A stretch of 64,000 bases of DNA, from the NCBI GenBank assembly GCA_025936825.1, contig JAICSO010000004.1:62001-126000 (forward strand), written 5' to 3'. The position numbers and the translations under genes were made by a program. Below are positions 28,456 through 37,900 of the stretch, in pieces. Below the pieces are notes generated by a model. The model had not been told where the DNA came from and made no database searches. It saw only the letters and a program-made list of their open reading frames with translations. The first letter of the stretch is position 1. Every line of letters begins with the position of its first letter. The stretch comes from Terriglobales bacterium. Lineage in GTDB: Bacteria > Acidobacteriota > Terriglobia > Terriglobales > Acidobacteriaceae.

Positions 28456-29484
28456 TTAGGACGCTAGCTGAAACGTGACGTGCACGATTGCAGTCGAGTC
28501 GACTGCCGAACCATTGCGCTGCGCCGGCTTGAACTTGATCCTGTTAGCCGCAGTAACCGCCGCTTCGTCGAGTCCGTGCCCGAGACCGCGAACCACGCGG
28601 TTCACACGCAATTGGCCGTTCGCCCCAAACAATACTTCCAGCAGAACCTCCCCTTCCAGGTTCAGCTTGCGTGCTTCGTCGGTGTAAATCGGCTTGGGCT
28701 TGAAGACGATTTCCACCGGGAACGTGGTCGCCGAAGTGTCTTCGATGTTGCGATGAGTGTTGGCTGCAATCTGCTGGGACGCGAACCCAGAAGCTTGCAC
28801 TCCCTGGCCACCTCTGCGTCCATCGCCGTTGCTGGGCTGTGCGACTCCGTTGCCAAATCCGGCACTCGCAATTGTGCCTTTGATTCCTTTTGCGCCACCA
28901 GTGCCATTACCGGTTCCAGCGCCTTCGGGCAAATCGAACGATCCCAGCTTGGCGGCGGTCAACTTCGCGCCCTGCTTGCCTTCGCCAGGAAGTCCGTTGG
29001 GATCGCCGAAGCCGCCGGTCTGCACCTTCTCAACAGGAGCATTGACGGTCGGGGTGGCCGAACTGCCAAAAGACCCGGTATACACAACGCGGGGCATCGG
29101 GGCCGCACCGGACACAACTTTGGGCGCTTCAAAGTTCACGGGCTGGATTTTGGGAGGCTCGACTTTCGCCTCCTCGACTTTTGGCCTGGTCAATTCACGC
29201 GGCACCACGATCTTCGGAGTCTCGAAATGCGCTTCCGGCAGCAGCTTGACGTTTCTCGGCTGCGGCTTGAGTACGGGCGGTTTCTCCGGAACCAGGTCCG
29301 GCCGCGGCACGATCTCCGTGACCGTGTACTTCGCCAGCAGGCCCATGCTATCGGGCCAAATGAGCCGCGAAATTAACATCAGCAGCACGATGAAAAACAC
29401 GAAGCCGTAGCTGAGTACGAACTTCCGCCAGTCAAGTTTCTTCTCGGGCAATAGCCCAAGCGTAAGCATTTCATTCGACCGCAT
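28456..29484 (-). CDS. energy transducer TonB
   Basis: 342 residues from ATG 29484, preceded by GGAG at eight-base spacing. One N-terminal membrane helix (VLSYGFVFFIVLLMLISRLI), a long Pro/Lys-rich periplasmic linker and a Gly-rich stretch lead to the TonB C-terminal domain PKPIYTDEARKLNLEGEVLL, ending RIKFKPAQRNGSAVDS. It should couple proton motive force to outer-membrane receptors such as the Oar-like protein at 34929. ExbB/ExbD are not in the window. Confidence 0.9.
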   Translation of the reverse strand: MRSNEMLTLGLLPEKKLDWRKFVLSYGFVFFIVLLMLISRLIWPDSMGLLAKYTVTEIVPRPDLVPEKPPVLKPQPRNVKLLPEAHFETPKIVVPRELTRPKVEEAKVEPPKIQPVNFEAPKVVSGAAPMPRVVYTGSFGSSATPTVNAPVEKVQTGGFGDPNGLPGEGKQGAKLTAAKLGSFDLPEGAGTGNGTGGAKGIKGTIASAGFGNGVAQPSNGDGRRGGQGVQASGFASQQIAANTHRNIEDTSATTFPVEIVFKPKPIYTDEARKLNLEGEVLLEVLFGANGQLRVNRVVRGLGHGLDEAAVTAANRIKFKPAQRNGSAVDSTAIVHVTFQLAS

Positions 29485-29646
29485 TTGCTTGCTCCAAAGA
29501 GACACCCGTACCTGGGGAGAAAACATCCGGGCGCTTCTCTAAGCTAAGGGAAAACAGTACACGGGAAAACGTCCCCGCCGCTGGTGTACTTCGGTAATCG
29601 AGGTCGCACGAATGGAGACAGTTACCCGAAATGACCTGCCAACTGC

Positions 29647-31014
29647 TCATACTCGACGACGAAGGGTGAAAGCGTAGTAAATGGGAATGCCTGCCAAAAT
29701 GATCAGACTTCCCACGATTGAATAACGTAAGTTGCTGCTGAAAGTGTAGTAGAGGAGCGCCCCCGACGCCACAATAAAAAGTGCCGGAGACACCGGATAT
29801 TGCCACCCTTTTGTACCTGTTTCTAAGGCGTATGTCCTAGAACGGAAAACAAATAGCGCGCTGCTCGCCGCCACGTAGGATAGCCACTCCGCGAACAGGG
29901 CTAGCGTAAAAAGTTGGCGAAAACTTCCGCCAATGACGAGGAAAACAACCGATAGGACTGCTTGAAAAATCGTTGCCGTATGGGGCGTGTGGAAACGCGG
30001 ATGAATTCTTGCAAGCGCCGAAAAGAAATTGCCGTCGCGCGAGACCGCAAATGCCATTCGCGCACCGCTCATCGCCACCCCATTCAGGGAAGTTAGTAGT
30101 GAGACGACGATGGCGGCCGACACGACTACTCCCGCGGAGATCCCCAGTGCCGAATGAGTAACTGCGTCGGACATTGGGGAGGATGATTTTCCGATCGCCA
30201 ATGCGGGCAGGGCATATTGCACTGCGACGCTGACCATCAGGTACAGCGCAGCGATCACTCCGAAGCCGCCAATCATTGCCAGTGGAATGGTTTTTTCTGG
30301 TGAGCGGACTTCCTCGGCAATCATGTTCAAGTCGCTCCAGCCGTCAAACGCCCACAGCGCCGCAGCGACGGCGAGTACGAAACCTCTCAGGCCGCCCGTC
30401 GCGCCGGAGTACTGCTCAGCGAAATGCGACCAGCTTCCACGGGAGGTGAAAGCGATCGTGGCAACCGCGACGATGACCAGGATTTTTAGCGCGGTGAATG
30501 CAAGCTGAAAATTTCCCGCGCGGCGAATGCCGATGTAGTTCAGAAAGGAGACGAAGCCGACGATCAGGATCGCGATCGCTTTGCCGGCGTTGGTGAGGTG
30601 TTGGTTGGGGAGGATTAGAAAAGAAAGAGAAGAGAAGTTTCCCAGGACCTGGACGATTCCGGTGGAGATCGCGGCCAGCGAGGAAGGCTTCACCACGATG
30701 GTCCAGATCCAGGCGCAGAGAAATCCAGCGAGGGGTCCGTAAGCGTCGCGGATGTAAACATACTCGCCGCCGGCCTGCGGCTTCATCGCGCCGAGTTGCG
30801 CGTAGGTGACCGCGCCGCAAAAGGAGAAGAGGCCACCGACAATCCAGGCAAGAAAGACGAGGTGCGTGGAGCCGATATCCTTCATCATTTCGGCGGGGAC
30901 GAGAAAGATTCCGCTGCCAACCACCACACCGATGACTACCGACGCCGCATGCATCGTTCCCAAGTCGCGGACAAGACCGGGCCCGGTTGTGGTGGACTGC
31001 TGGGGAGCAGGCAT
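29647..31014 (-). CDS. APC-superfamily amino acid permease
   Basis: About 455 residues with roughly 12 hydrophobic helices. ASVVIGVVVGSGIFLVPAEM is the helix 1 unwound GSGIF substrate-binding motif of APC transporters, and YAQLGAMKPQAGGEYVYIRD is the conserved second-helix region. WAFDGWSDLNMIAEEVRSPE and the SLNGVAMSGARMAFAVSRDG block are typical of the LAT-type/APC amino acid exchangers. Substrate cannot be assigned. I take ATG 31014; an upstream TTG would overlap the preceding gene. Confidence 0.87.
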   Translation of the reverse strand: MPAPQQSTTTGPGLVRDLGTMHAASVVIGVVVGSGIFLVPAEMMKDIGSTHLVFLAWIVGGLFSFCGAVTYAQLGAMKPQAGGEYVYIRDAYGPLAGFLCAWIWTIVVKPSSLAAISTGIVQVLGNFSSLSFLILPNQHLTNAGKAIAILIVGFVSFLNYIGIRRAGNFQLAFTALKILVIVAVATIAFTSRGSWSHFAEQYSGATGGLRGFVLAVAAALWAFDGWSDLNMIAEEVRSPEKTIPLAMIGGFGVIAALYLMVSVAVQYALPALAIGKSSSPMSDAVTHSALGISAGVVVSAAIVVSLLTSLNGVAMSGARMAFAVSRDGNFFSALARIHPRFHTPHTATIFQAVLSVVFLVIGGSFRQLFTLALFAEWLSYVAASSALFVFRSRTYALETGTKGWQYPVSPALFIVASGALLYYTFSSNLRYSIVGSLIILAGIPIYYAFTLRRRV

Positions 31015-31039
31015 GACGGGGAGTATAAGGGAAGCGGCT

Positions 31040-31510
31040 TCACCTTCGTCGAGAAGACGCTTGGTCAAGAAGACGCGGAAGATCCGATAACTTTTCGCAA
31101 TCTGAGAACCTACCTTCTTGCGAAGTACCCGTTATAACCAACGCTCTTAAATGCGGGGATCCGGCGATTCCCTTCTTCGTGGTGCCCACGTCGATGAGGC
31201 CCCACCCTCCAGCATCGCCCGCCTTGCCGTGCCGTCGAAACCAGAACTTCGCGCACAGCGGCCAATCCCGAACCAGATCGTCTGGTGGTTTGAGATCACA
31301 GTCGCTTGGTGCCCACCGCACCGTCATCACGTGTGCAGGACCCGAGCGTAGCCACTCGTCCAGGCGCTGGTGAGAGAGGGTGGGGTCGAGCGCAGTGACA
31401 TCCAGCGCTTTGGCGTAAAGAACCACACCGCGGCTCGTATAAGACTGTCCCACGGCGCTCCAAGGGAGGACCGCAATGAATAACAGAGCAGGTAAATGGG
31501 CAACCTTCAT
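31040..31510 (-). CDS. hypothetical exported protein
   Basis: 156 residues from ATG 31510, with a clear signal peptide (MKVAHLPALLFIAVLPWSAV). The mature part has DEWLRSGPAHVMTVRWAPSD and two cysteines but no motif I recognise. It lies between dcd and the APC permease on the same strand, 67 and 25 bp apart, so cotranscription is possible. Confidence 0.6.
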   Translation of the reverse strand: MKVAHLPALLFIAVLPWSAVGQSYTSRGVVLYAKALDVTALDPTLSHQRLDEWLRSGPAHVMTVRWAPSDCDLKPPDDLVRDWPLCAKFWFRRHGKAGDAGGWGLIDVGTTKKGIAGSPHLRALVITGTSQEGRFSDCEKLSDLPRLLDQASSRRR

Positions 31511-31577
31511 CTGCGCGTATTCCGTTACTACTTGCGCCCAGAGCCGAGGACCACGGGCCAACTACCCGACGACGGCT

Positions 31578-32129
31578 TCACAGCTTCGGCAGCACGATCC
31601 CCTTCTGCGCCTGATATTTTCCCTTGCGATCCGCGTAGCTGGTTTCGCAGATCTCGTCCGACTGGAAGAAAATAATCTGGCACAGGCCTTCGTTGGCGTA
31701 GATCTTGGCCGGAAGCGGCGTGGTGTTTGAAATCTCCAGCGTGACAAAGCCTTCCCACTCGGGCTCGAAGGGCGTGACATTCACGATGATCCCGCACCGC
31801 GCGTAGGTTGATTTGCCAACGCAAATGGTCAGAATACTGCGTGGAATCTTGAAGTATTCGACCGACCGCGCCAGCGCGAATGAATTCGGGGGCACAATGC
31901 AGACGTCCGAAGTGATATTTACAAACGAGCGCTCGTCGAATTTCTTGGGATCAACAGTTGTCGAATTGACGTTCGTGAAAATCTTGAACTCGTCAGCCAC
32001 ACGCAGGTCGTAGCCATAAGAAGACAGGCCGTAGGAAATCACGCCCTCGCGCACCTGCTTCTCAGAAAAAGGATTGATCATGCCCTGCTCGAGGGCCATT
32101 TTGCGTATCCAGCGGTCACTCTTCAGCAT
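31578..32129 (-). CDS. dcd: dCTP deaminase
   Basis: 183 residues, the usual length. [50 protein letters not shown] and [19 protein letters not shown] cover the trimeric Dcd/dUTPase fold, including the S-x-AR-G active site and catalytic Glu in the FEPEWEG loop. It makes dUTP from dCTP for thymidylate synthesis (or dUMP if bifunctional, which the motif alone does not decide). It lies 16 bp from the octamer array of the four-helix-bundle gene. Confidence 0.93.
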   Translation of the reverse strand: MLKSDRWIRKMALEQGMINPFSEKQVREGVISYGLSSYGYDLRVADEFKIFTNVNSTTVDPKKFDERSFVNITSDVCIVPPNSFALARSVEYFKIPRSILTICVGKSTYARCGIIVNVTPFEPEWEGFVTLEISNTTPLPAKIYANEGLCQIIFFQSDEICETSYADRKGKYQAQKGIVLPKL

Positions 32130-32144
32130 GGAACTCCTTGGGGA

Positions 32145-32176
32145 ATTGAGTCATTGAGACATTGAATCATTGAGTC
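32145..32176. repeat. octamer array ATTGAGTC x4, left arm
   Basis: ATTGAGTC, ATTGAGAC, ATTGAATC, ATTGAGTC in exact 8-bp register. The TGA stop of the four-helix-bundle gene is inside it. Confidence 0.8.
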
Positions 32177-32559
32177 TGAAAACCTTGCTTCGAGGTTCGG
32201 AGTGACGCTCCGAAAACTGCTAATAATTCATTTGCTTCTTTCAGGAGATCATTGGTGCGATCCGCGCTTAGGACCCCCGTTTCGATCAACAGTTCGAGCC
32301 AGAAAACGGTTTCGTCAGCTTCCTCCAGTACAACTCCGAGCCTTGAAACAAACTCTGCTTTGGATCGCGCGCGGCATACCGCCCGGTAATTCGCGGCGAC
32401 CGATGTGCCAGAACGAAGGACCTGTTTCCCGAGCGTCTGCGCGTCCGGGGTGTGCGGCAATGAACGGTAGAGCTTCACCACCCGAATGGCAAACTCTTTC
32501 GTTCGCTGTTTGAGCTCAGCCGCCTTCTGCAGAGAATTTGGCACGCGGAGGGGTTCCAA
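32167..32559 (-). CDS. four-helix-bundle (S23/IVP-type) protein flanked by inverted octamer arrays
   Basis: 130 residues of the four-helix-bundle family also found inside 23S rRNA intervening sequences and related to DGR accessory Avd proteins. KEFAIRVVKLYRSLPHTPDA, GKQVLRSGTSVAANYRAVCR, AEFVSRLGVVLEEADETVFW and LLKEANELLAVFGASLRT cover all four helices. The start is probably TTG 32559; a GTG six codons later is possible. The start touches the right octamer array (32561-32608), and the stop lies inside the left one (32145-32176). That places the whole gene in the loop of a potential hairpin, as in rRNA intervening sequences. Function of free-standing members is unknown. Confidence 0.8.
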   Translation of the reverse strand: MEPLRVPNSLQKAAELKQRTKEFAIRVVKLYRSLPHTPDAQTLGKQVLRSGTSVAANYRAVCRARSKAEFVSRLGVVLEEADETVFWLELLIETGVLSADRTNDLLKEANELLAVFGASLRTSKQGFQTQ

Positions 32560-32560
32560 T

Positions 32561-32608
32561 GACTCAATGCCTCAATGACTCAATGCCTCAATGATTCAAT
32601 GACTCAAT
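32561..32608. repeat. octamer array GACTCAAT x6, right arm
   Basis: GACTCAAT, GCCTCAAT, GACTCAAT, GCCTCAAT, GATTCAAT, GACTCAAT. GACTCAAT is the exact reverse complement of ATTGAGTC in the left arm at 32145. Confidence 0.8.
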
Positions 32609-32725
32609 CTGCTTTGGCTGGAACCAGAATCTTACGGGATACTGGCAGGCGTTGACAATCTGGATTATGTTCCTTAGCATCAAGCACTTGAAGCTGTTCC
32701 AACTTTTCCACGCGGCGAGGCGGAC

Positions 32726-32995
32726 GTGATCAAGCTCGACATCATCAACGAAGTGGTCAACCGGACGGGCATCACCAAGACCAAGGCAGAAATGGCGGTT
32801 GAAACCGTCTTCGAAAGCATGAAGCGCTCGCTGGCAAAGGGCGACCGCATCGAGTTGCGCGGCTTCGGAGTGTTCAACGTGCGCCCGCGCAAGACCGGCA
32901 TCGGACGCAACCCTCGCACCGGCGCCGAAGTGTCCATTCCTCCCGGCAAGGCCGTGCGGTTCAAACCTGGCAAAGAGCTCCAGTCGATCGAGTAG
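32726..32995 (+). CDS. HU/IHF-family DNA-binding protein
   Basis: 89 residues. KGDRIELRGFGVFNVRPRKT followed by GRNPRTGAEVSIPPGKAVRF is the DNA-binding beta arm of the HU/IHF family; the RNPRTG tip with the intercalating proline is intact. VNRTGITKTKAEMAVETVFE is the N-terminal helical dimer region. The arm sequence leans to IHF-like rather than HU, but this is uncertain. Starts at GTG 32726. Its TAG overlaps the next gene's GTG by one base. Confidence 0.9.
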   Translation: MIKLDIINEVVNRTGITKTKAEMAVETVFESMKRSLAKGDRIELRGFGVFNVRPRKTGIGRNPRTGAEVSIPPGKAVRFKPGKELQSIE

Positions 32996-33558
32996 TGACT
33001 CCCGCCGACCAGACCGCGTTCGACCTGACAAACAAACTCGTGGCTGGTGAAGACGGTGAGGTGTCATCGCACCTCGCCATGTTGCTGGAGAAGTCCTCCC
33101 CGTTAGCTGACAGCGAGGAGCACTATCGCTGCATTTTGCCCCCAGAACTCGCTGGTCTCACCTTTTCCGCGGAGACTAGAGACCAGATTATCGCGATTCT
33201 TTGCGCGGAGATCTTACGTAATCCCAAAGAGTCCCTGATCGCAGCGATTTCGTTCACAGGAGCGGATTCGGCAATCAAGACCGCCGTGAAAATTCTAATC
33301 ACGCCGCCGCGTATGCTTACCCTCGGCGAAATCTGGGGAGCATTGTCTCTCGTGACGAAGTTCCTTCCGTATCGTCTGAGTGACGACGTAGAATTCCTGT
33401 CAAAAACTGAGTTGGAAAGGCTGATTCAAAGAGTAAGGGAACTTAAGAGTATCGAAGAAGGTGGAGCAGGAGAGGAGAGATCCGCGCGAGTCGGCATCAA
33501 AGTGCATGCTGCCGAGTTCCTGAGAAGCCTTAGCTTATATGGAATAGTCGTAGTCTAA
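32995..33558 (+). CDS. hypothetical protein coupled to the HU/IHF gene
   Basis: 187 residues. The GTG start shares one base with the stop of the HU/IHF-like gene (TAGTG), a classical reinitiation arrangement. The sequence is mostly helical with no transmembrane segment or known motif; RDQIIAILCAEILRNPKESL and SKTELERLIQRVRELKSIEE are the clearest segments. The coupling suggests expression with, and perhaps a partner role for, the nucleoid protein, which is inference. Confidence 0.6.
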   Translation: MTPADQTAFDLTNKLVAGEDGEVSSHLAMLLEKSSPLADSEEHYRCILPPELAGLTFSAETRDQIIAILCAEILRNPKESLIAAISFTGADSAIKTAVKILITPPRMLTLGEIWGALSLVTKFLPYRLSDDVEFLSKTELERLIQRVRELKSIEEGGAGEERSARVGIKVHAAEFLRSLSLYGIVVV

Positions 33559-33566
33559 AGATCGCA

Positions 33567-33629
33567 GCTCGTGGCTCACCGCTCATCGCTCACCGCTCAT
33601 CGCTCACTGCTCACTGCTCACTGCTCCCA
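33567..33629. repeat. heptamer array GCTCACC x9
   Basis: Nine consecutive 7-bp units: GCTCGTG, GCTCACC, GCTCATC, GCTCACC, GCTCATC, then three GCTCACT and GCTCCCA. It fills most of the gap between the hypothetical gene and the M50 protease. No reverse-complement arm is seen nearby. Confidence 0.8.
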
Positions 33630-33659
33630 CCGTTCTTCGATAGAATGTACTGAGTCCCC

Positions 33660-34703
33660 ATGCCTGACCAGCCCTCCCCAGAAATCCTCACGCCCAGCGA
33701 AGTGTATTCGCCGCATTCTGAGGAAGTGGTGTATTACACGCGGCCGCAGCATAGGTACTGGCTCAACCTGTTGCTGCTGTTCGCGACCTTCTGTACAACC
33801 TTGGTGGTCGGGGCGCGGTTGCAGTGGAATTTCGATCACGCCTTACCGGCGTTTCCACTTGATAAGAGCCTGTTTCCGCCATTTCTCTGGGCGATCAAGG
33901 GGCACTACTTACTCCTTGGCCTACCATTTTCGCTGACACTAATGGCGATCCTGCTCGCACATGAACTGGGTCACTACCTGTATTGCGTGAAATATCGAGT
34001 CGACGCCACACTGCCATTCTTTATTCCATTTCCCAGTCTGATTGGTACGCTCGGCGCGTTCATTCGCATTCGTTCTCCATTGCGCTCCCGAAGAATTCTT
34101 TTTGACATCGGCATTGCTGGGCCCATTGCGGGGTTCGCAGTAGCTCTCCCTGTTTTGATTTTTTCGCTCGGCAGGTCGCACGTTGCGCCACTAGGCCAAT
34201 CAATTCCGCGGATTGATCTCGGCTTGCCGCTTATCTTTTCTATCGTGCGCAAGCTTCTGCTGGTGTTCGGCAATGCGGGAGCGCTTGCCAATATCCCCGC
34301 GAGCAGAATTCTTCTGCATCCGGTCGCAGTGGCCGCTTGGGTGGGAATGTTTGCAACGTCGTTGAATCTTCTTCCGGGCGGTCAGCTCGATGGCGGGCAC
34401 ATCGTGTTCGCGGTTTCTCCGCGCTGGCACAAAACCGTATCACGGGTGACGATTTTGGCTCTTATCCCCCTCGCGTTGTTCTGTTGGACGGGTTGGATCG
34501 TTTGGGCGATCTTGTTGCGCATAACCGGCATGCGGCATCCATCTGTGGCTGAGTGGCCCGGGATTGGAACAGGACGGCGGGTGCTTGCGGTTCTCGCTCT
34601 ACTGATGCTTGTGCTCACGTTCTGGTATTCGCCCATCACTTCAACCGATGGACCACAGTCATTGCTGGGCACGATTCAGTCGTTTATGCCCGCCCATCAC
34701 TGA
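33660..34703 (+). CDS. M50-family site-2 protease-like membrane metalloprotease
   Basis: 347 residues, multi-spanning. LLAHELGHYLYCVKYRVDAT carries the HExxH zinc site at 101-105 within a membrane helix, and NLLPGGQLDGGHIVFA near 240 carries the third ligand (the N/D-x-DG motif). FIPFPSLIGTLGAFIRIRSP and GIAGPIAGFAVALPVLI are typical of the group without a PDZ domain. Such enzymes cleave membrane-embedded substrates, for example anti-sigma factors; no candidate substrate is adjacent. Confidence 0.87.
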   Translation: MPDQPSPEILTPSEVYSPHSEEVVYYTRPQHRYWLNLLLLFATFCTTLVVGARLQWNFDHALPAFPLDKSLFPPFLWAIKGHYLLLGLPFSLTLMAILLAHELGHYLYCVKYRVDATLPFFIPFPSLIGTLGAFIRIRSPLRSRRILFDIGIAGPIAGFAVALPVLIFSLGRSHVAPLGQSIPRIDLGLPLIFSIVRKLLLVFGNAGALANIPASRILLHPVAVAAWVGMFATSLNLLPGGQLDGGHIVFAVSPRWHKTVSRVTILALIPLALFCWTGWIVWAILLRITGMRHPSVAEWPGIGTGRRVLAVLALLMLVLTFWYSPITSTDGPQSLLGTIQSFMPAHH

Positions 34704-34928
34704 AGCAAATTCCTGGCCGCTTGGCCTCAAAGAGCAGCTGCGGGACGTCCTTATCTTCATCCACTCACGCTTCGCAATCGCGAATCCTCCTCCGAATTCA
34801 AGAATCCGGAGACTCTGTGCTGAGTTGATCCGCCTGTAAACCCCTTGCTGTAAGCACACCAGCAACACAGCAGTGGCCCAGAGTTTGCACTCTTTGCAGT
34901 AGAAATCCAGCTTTTTCGAGGACGAATT

Positions 34929-37900
34929 ATGCAAGTGAGTCGCACCATCTACTCTGTTCTGGTTCTTTTGCTAGCGGGAGTACTCAGCATTCCCGCCGTA
35001 GGACAATCACTTGTTTCCGGCGACATAGCCGGAACCATCACAGATCCCTCCGGCGCTGTGGTCCCCAATGCGACAGTGACATTGAAGAATAACGGCACGG
35101 GACAAACGCAGACCTCCACAACGAATTCCTCCGGCGCGTATCGTTTCTCGCTACTGCCTCCAGCTCAATACACCGTTTCGGCAACTGCGTCCGGATTCCA
35201 GAATGTGGAAAAACCAGTCACCGTGGCTGTCGGGCAAGCAACGCAATTGAATTTGCAACTCGCCGTCGGTGGAAGCAGCCAAACCGTCGAGGTGACTGCC
35301 GAAGGCGCGGTTGTCCAGACGGAGAACGGAAATATTTCGACGACCTTCACCCCGGAACAGGTCGAACTGGTTCCGAACCCCGGCAATGATTTGAGCTATA
35401 TCGTGCAAGCTGCTCCCGGCGCGGTAATGAACACGCAAGCGGGTTATGGGAACAGCGCGATGTTTGGCTTGCCGGCGACTTCGAATCTGTTCACCGTCAA
35501 CGGCATGAACGAGAATGATCCCTTCCTCAACCTGAACAACTCCGGTGCGACGAACCTGCTGTTAGGGCAGAACGATGTTCAGGAAGTCAGCGTAGTGAAT
35601 AACGGATACTCGGCCCAGTACGGTGGTCTCGCGGGTGCGAACGTCAATTACGTGACAAAATCCGGCACCAACAACTGGCACGGGAGCGTCAATTATTTCT
35701 GGAACGGGCGGGCGATGAATGCCAACAGTTGGTTCGACAAGCAGGCGCAGATTTCAAGTGGCCTGCCCAACCGTGCACCGTTCGACAACGCCAACCAGTG
35801 GTCGGCTTCTGTCGGCGGCCCCATTATCAAGAACAAGACCTTCTTTTTCGTTGATTATGAAGGGTTGCGCGTTCTTCTTCCCACGAGCACGCTGGTACAG
35901 ATCCCCAGCCCGCAGTATCAGGCTGCAACGCTGGCCAACATCGGGGCGACCGCTCCTGGGCAACTGCCGTTCTACCAGAACATGTTTAATCTCTGGACCT
36001 CCGCTCCCGGCGCTGCAAACGCCGGCCCGATTCCCGGAGGAAGTGACGGTTGCGATGGAACCATCAGCTTGGGCGCCGGCGTCCCGTGCGCGGTCGCGTT
36101 CAGGTCCACCGCGGGGAACTTTACTCACGAGTCGTTGCTGACGGCGCGCGTCGATCAGAACATAAGCGACAGCGATCATATCTACGGACACTTCCGCAGC
36201 GACCACGGCCTACAGGCCACCTACACAGACCCGATCAACTCCGTATTTAATGCGCAGAGTGACCAGCCGCAATACGAAGGGCAGTTGAACGAAACTCACA
36301 TCTTCAGCAGCAACGCAACCAACCAATTCATCCTCGCAGGATCCTGGTACAGCGCGATCTTCAAGCCCGCGAATATGTCAGCGGCAACCGCGCTCATGCC
36401 CTACCGGCTACGCTTCTCCGGCGGCACGTTCTATGACCTCGGTCGCGATCTCAACGACTGGCCTCAGGGGCGCAATGTCACGCAGTACCAGATCATTGAC
36501 GACTTCTCGAAAGTTATCGGCAAGCACAACATCAAAGTTGGGATGAATTTCCGTCGCAACGATATCACTGACTATTCGCCGGGCTTGTTCACGACGGGTG
36601 AAGTGATCGGTGAAGATCAAGCAAGCTTTTTCTCCGGAACTGCTGGCCTTTTCACGCAAGCATTTAATACCCGCTCCACGCAGCCGATCGCGCTGTATGG
36701 TCTGGGCCTCTACGCTCAAGACGAATGGACAGTGAAGCCGACTTTGAGAGTTACGCTGGGTCTTCGAGCGGAACATGATTCAAATCCGGTCTGCCAGACC
36801 AATTGCTTCGCCAGGTTGACAACGGATTTCATGGCGGCGTCGCACGATCCGAGTCAGCCCTACAATCAGGCAATTCGCACTGGAATTCACCAGGCGCTGC
36901 CGTCCTACACCGGTATCGGATGGGAGCCGCGCCTGGGATTTGCTTGGACACCACGAGGTGCCGGCACCAATACCGTCCTCCGCGGCGGAATCGGAATCTT
37001 CCATGATTTCTTCCCCGCAACCGTGGCAGACAGCTTCCTGAATAATCCGCCACTCTACAACCAATTCTTCGTTGGACCGGGCAACGTTGCACCAGGTGCT
37101 GGAAGCGTTCAAAGCATCGCCGCTGCCGCAAACTCCGCGTTTGTCAGCGGATTTGCGAGCGGTGGAACACTTGCAAGCATAAGCGGCTCGAATCCCTTCT
37201 TCGTGCCTCCCTCGCTCTTTAACTCGGCACGGTCAATCCATGCTCCGCAGTACCAGGAGTGGAACCTGGAACTGCAGCAAGGATTCGGTCAGAAGACCTC
37301 GCTGAGCGTCAACTACGTCGGCAATCACCAGATTTATGGGCCGCTGCAAAACGGCGGTCTGAACGCGTTTTGCGACGTAACTTGCCTCGGCGAACTTGGT
37401 GCAACAACGACTCAGTTCTCAGACTTGCCTGGGGCCGCGCCGGATCCACGCTTCGGTACTATTACCCAGATCTCCAGCAGCAACGTTGGCAACTACAATG
37501 GAGTCACACTCTCGTTGCAGCGGCGTTTCTCCGCGTTGCAATTCCAGGCGAACTACACCTATAGCCACGCGCTCGACATCGTTTCCAACGCTGGCATTCT
37601 GCCGTACAACTTCAACACCAACGAAAGCACTTTGAATCCGCAAGATCCCTTCAATTACAAGCGCTACAACTACGGCAACGCTGACTACGACGTCCGCCAC
37701 ACCGCCAGCTTGAACTACGTGTGGACGACGCCGAAGCTCAAGGGTTGGGTAGGGGCAATTGCCAGTTGGACAGTTTCGGGAACAGCCTTCTGGCGGACCG
37801 GTCTGCCAGTCACGGCCTATGACGACAACGCAAGCAGCATTCTGAATGGGTTCAACTACGGAATCAGCGCAGGTGATCCGGTATTCGCGAATCAGTTGAA

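Noticed and set aside
28480-29376. 298-codon open frame on the plus strand
   Set aside because: Antisense to the Pro/Gly-rich TonB gene; low-complexity coding often leaves the opposite strand open.
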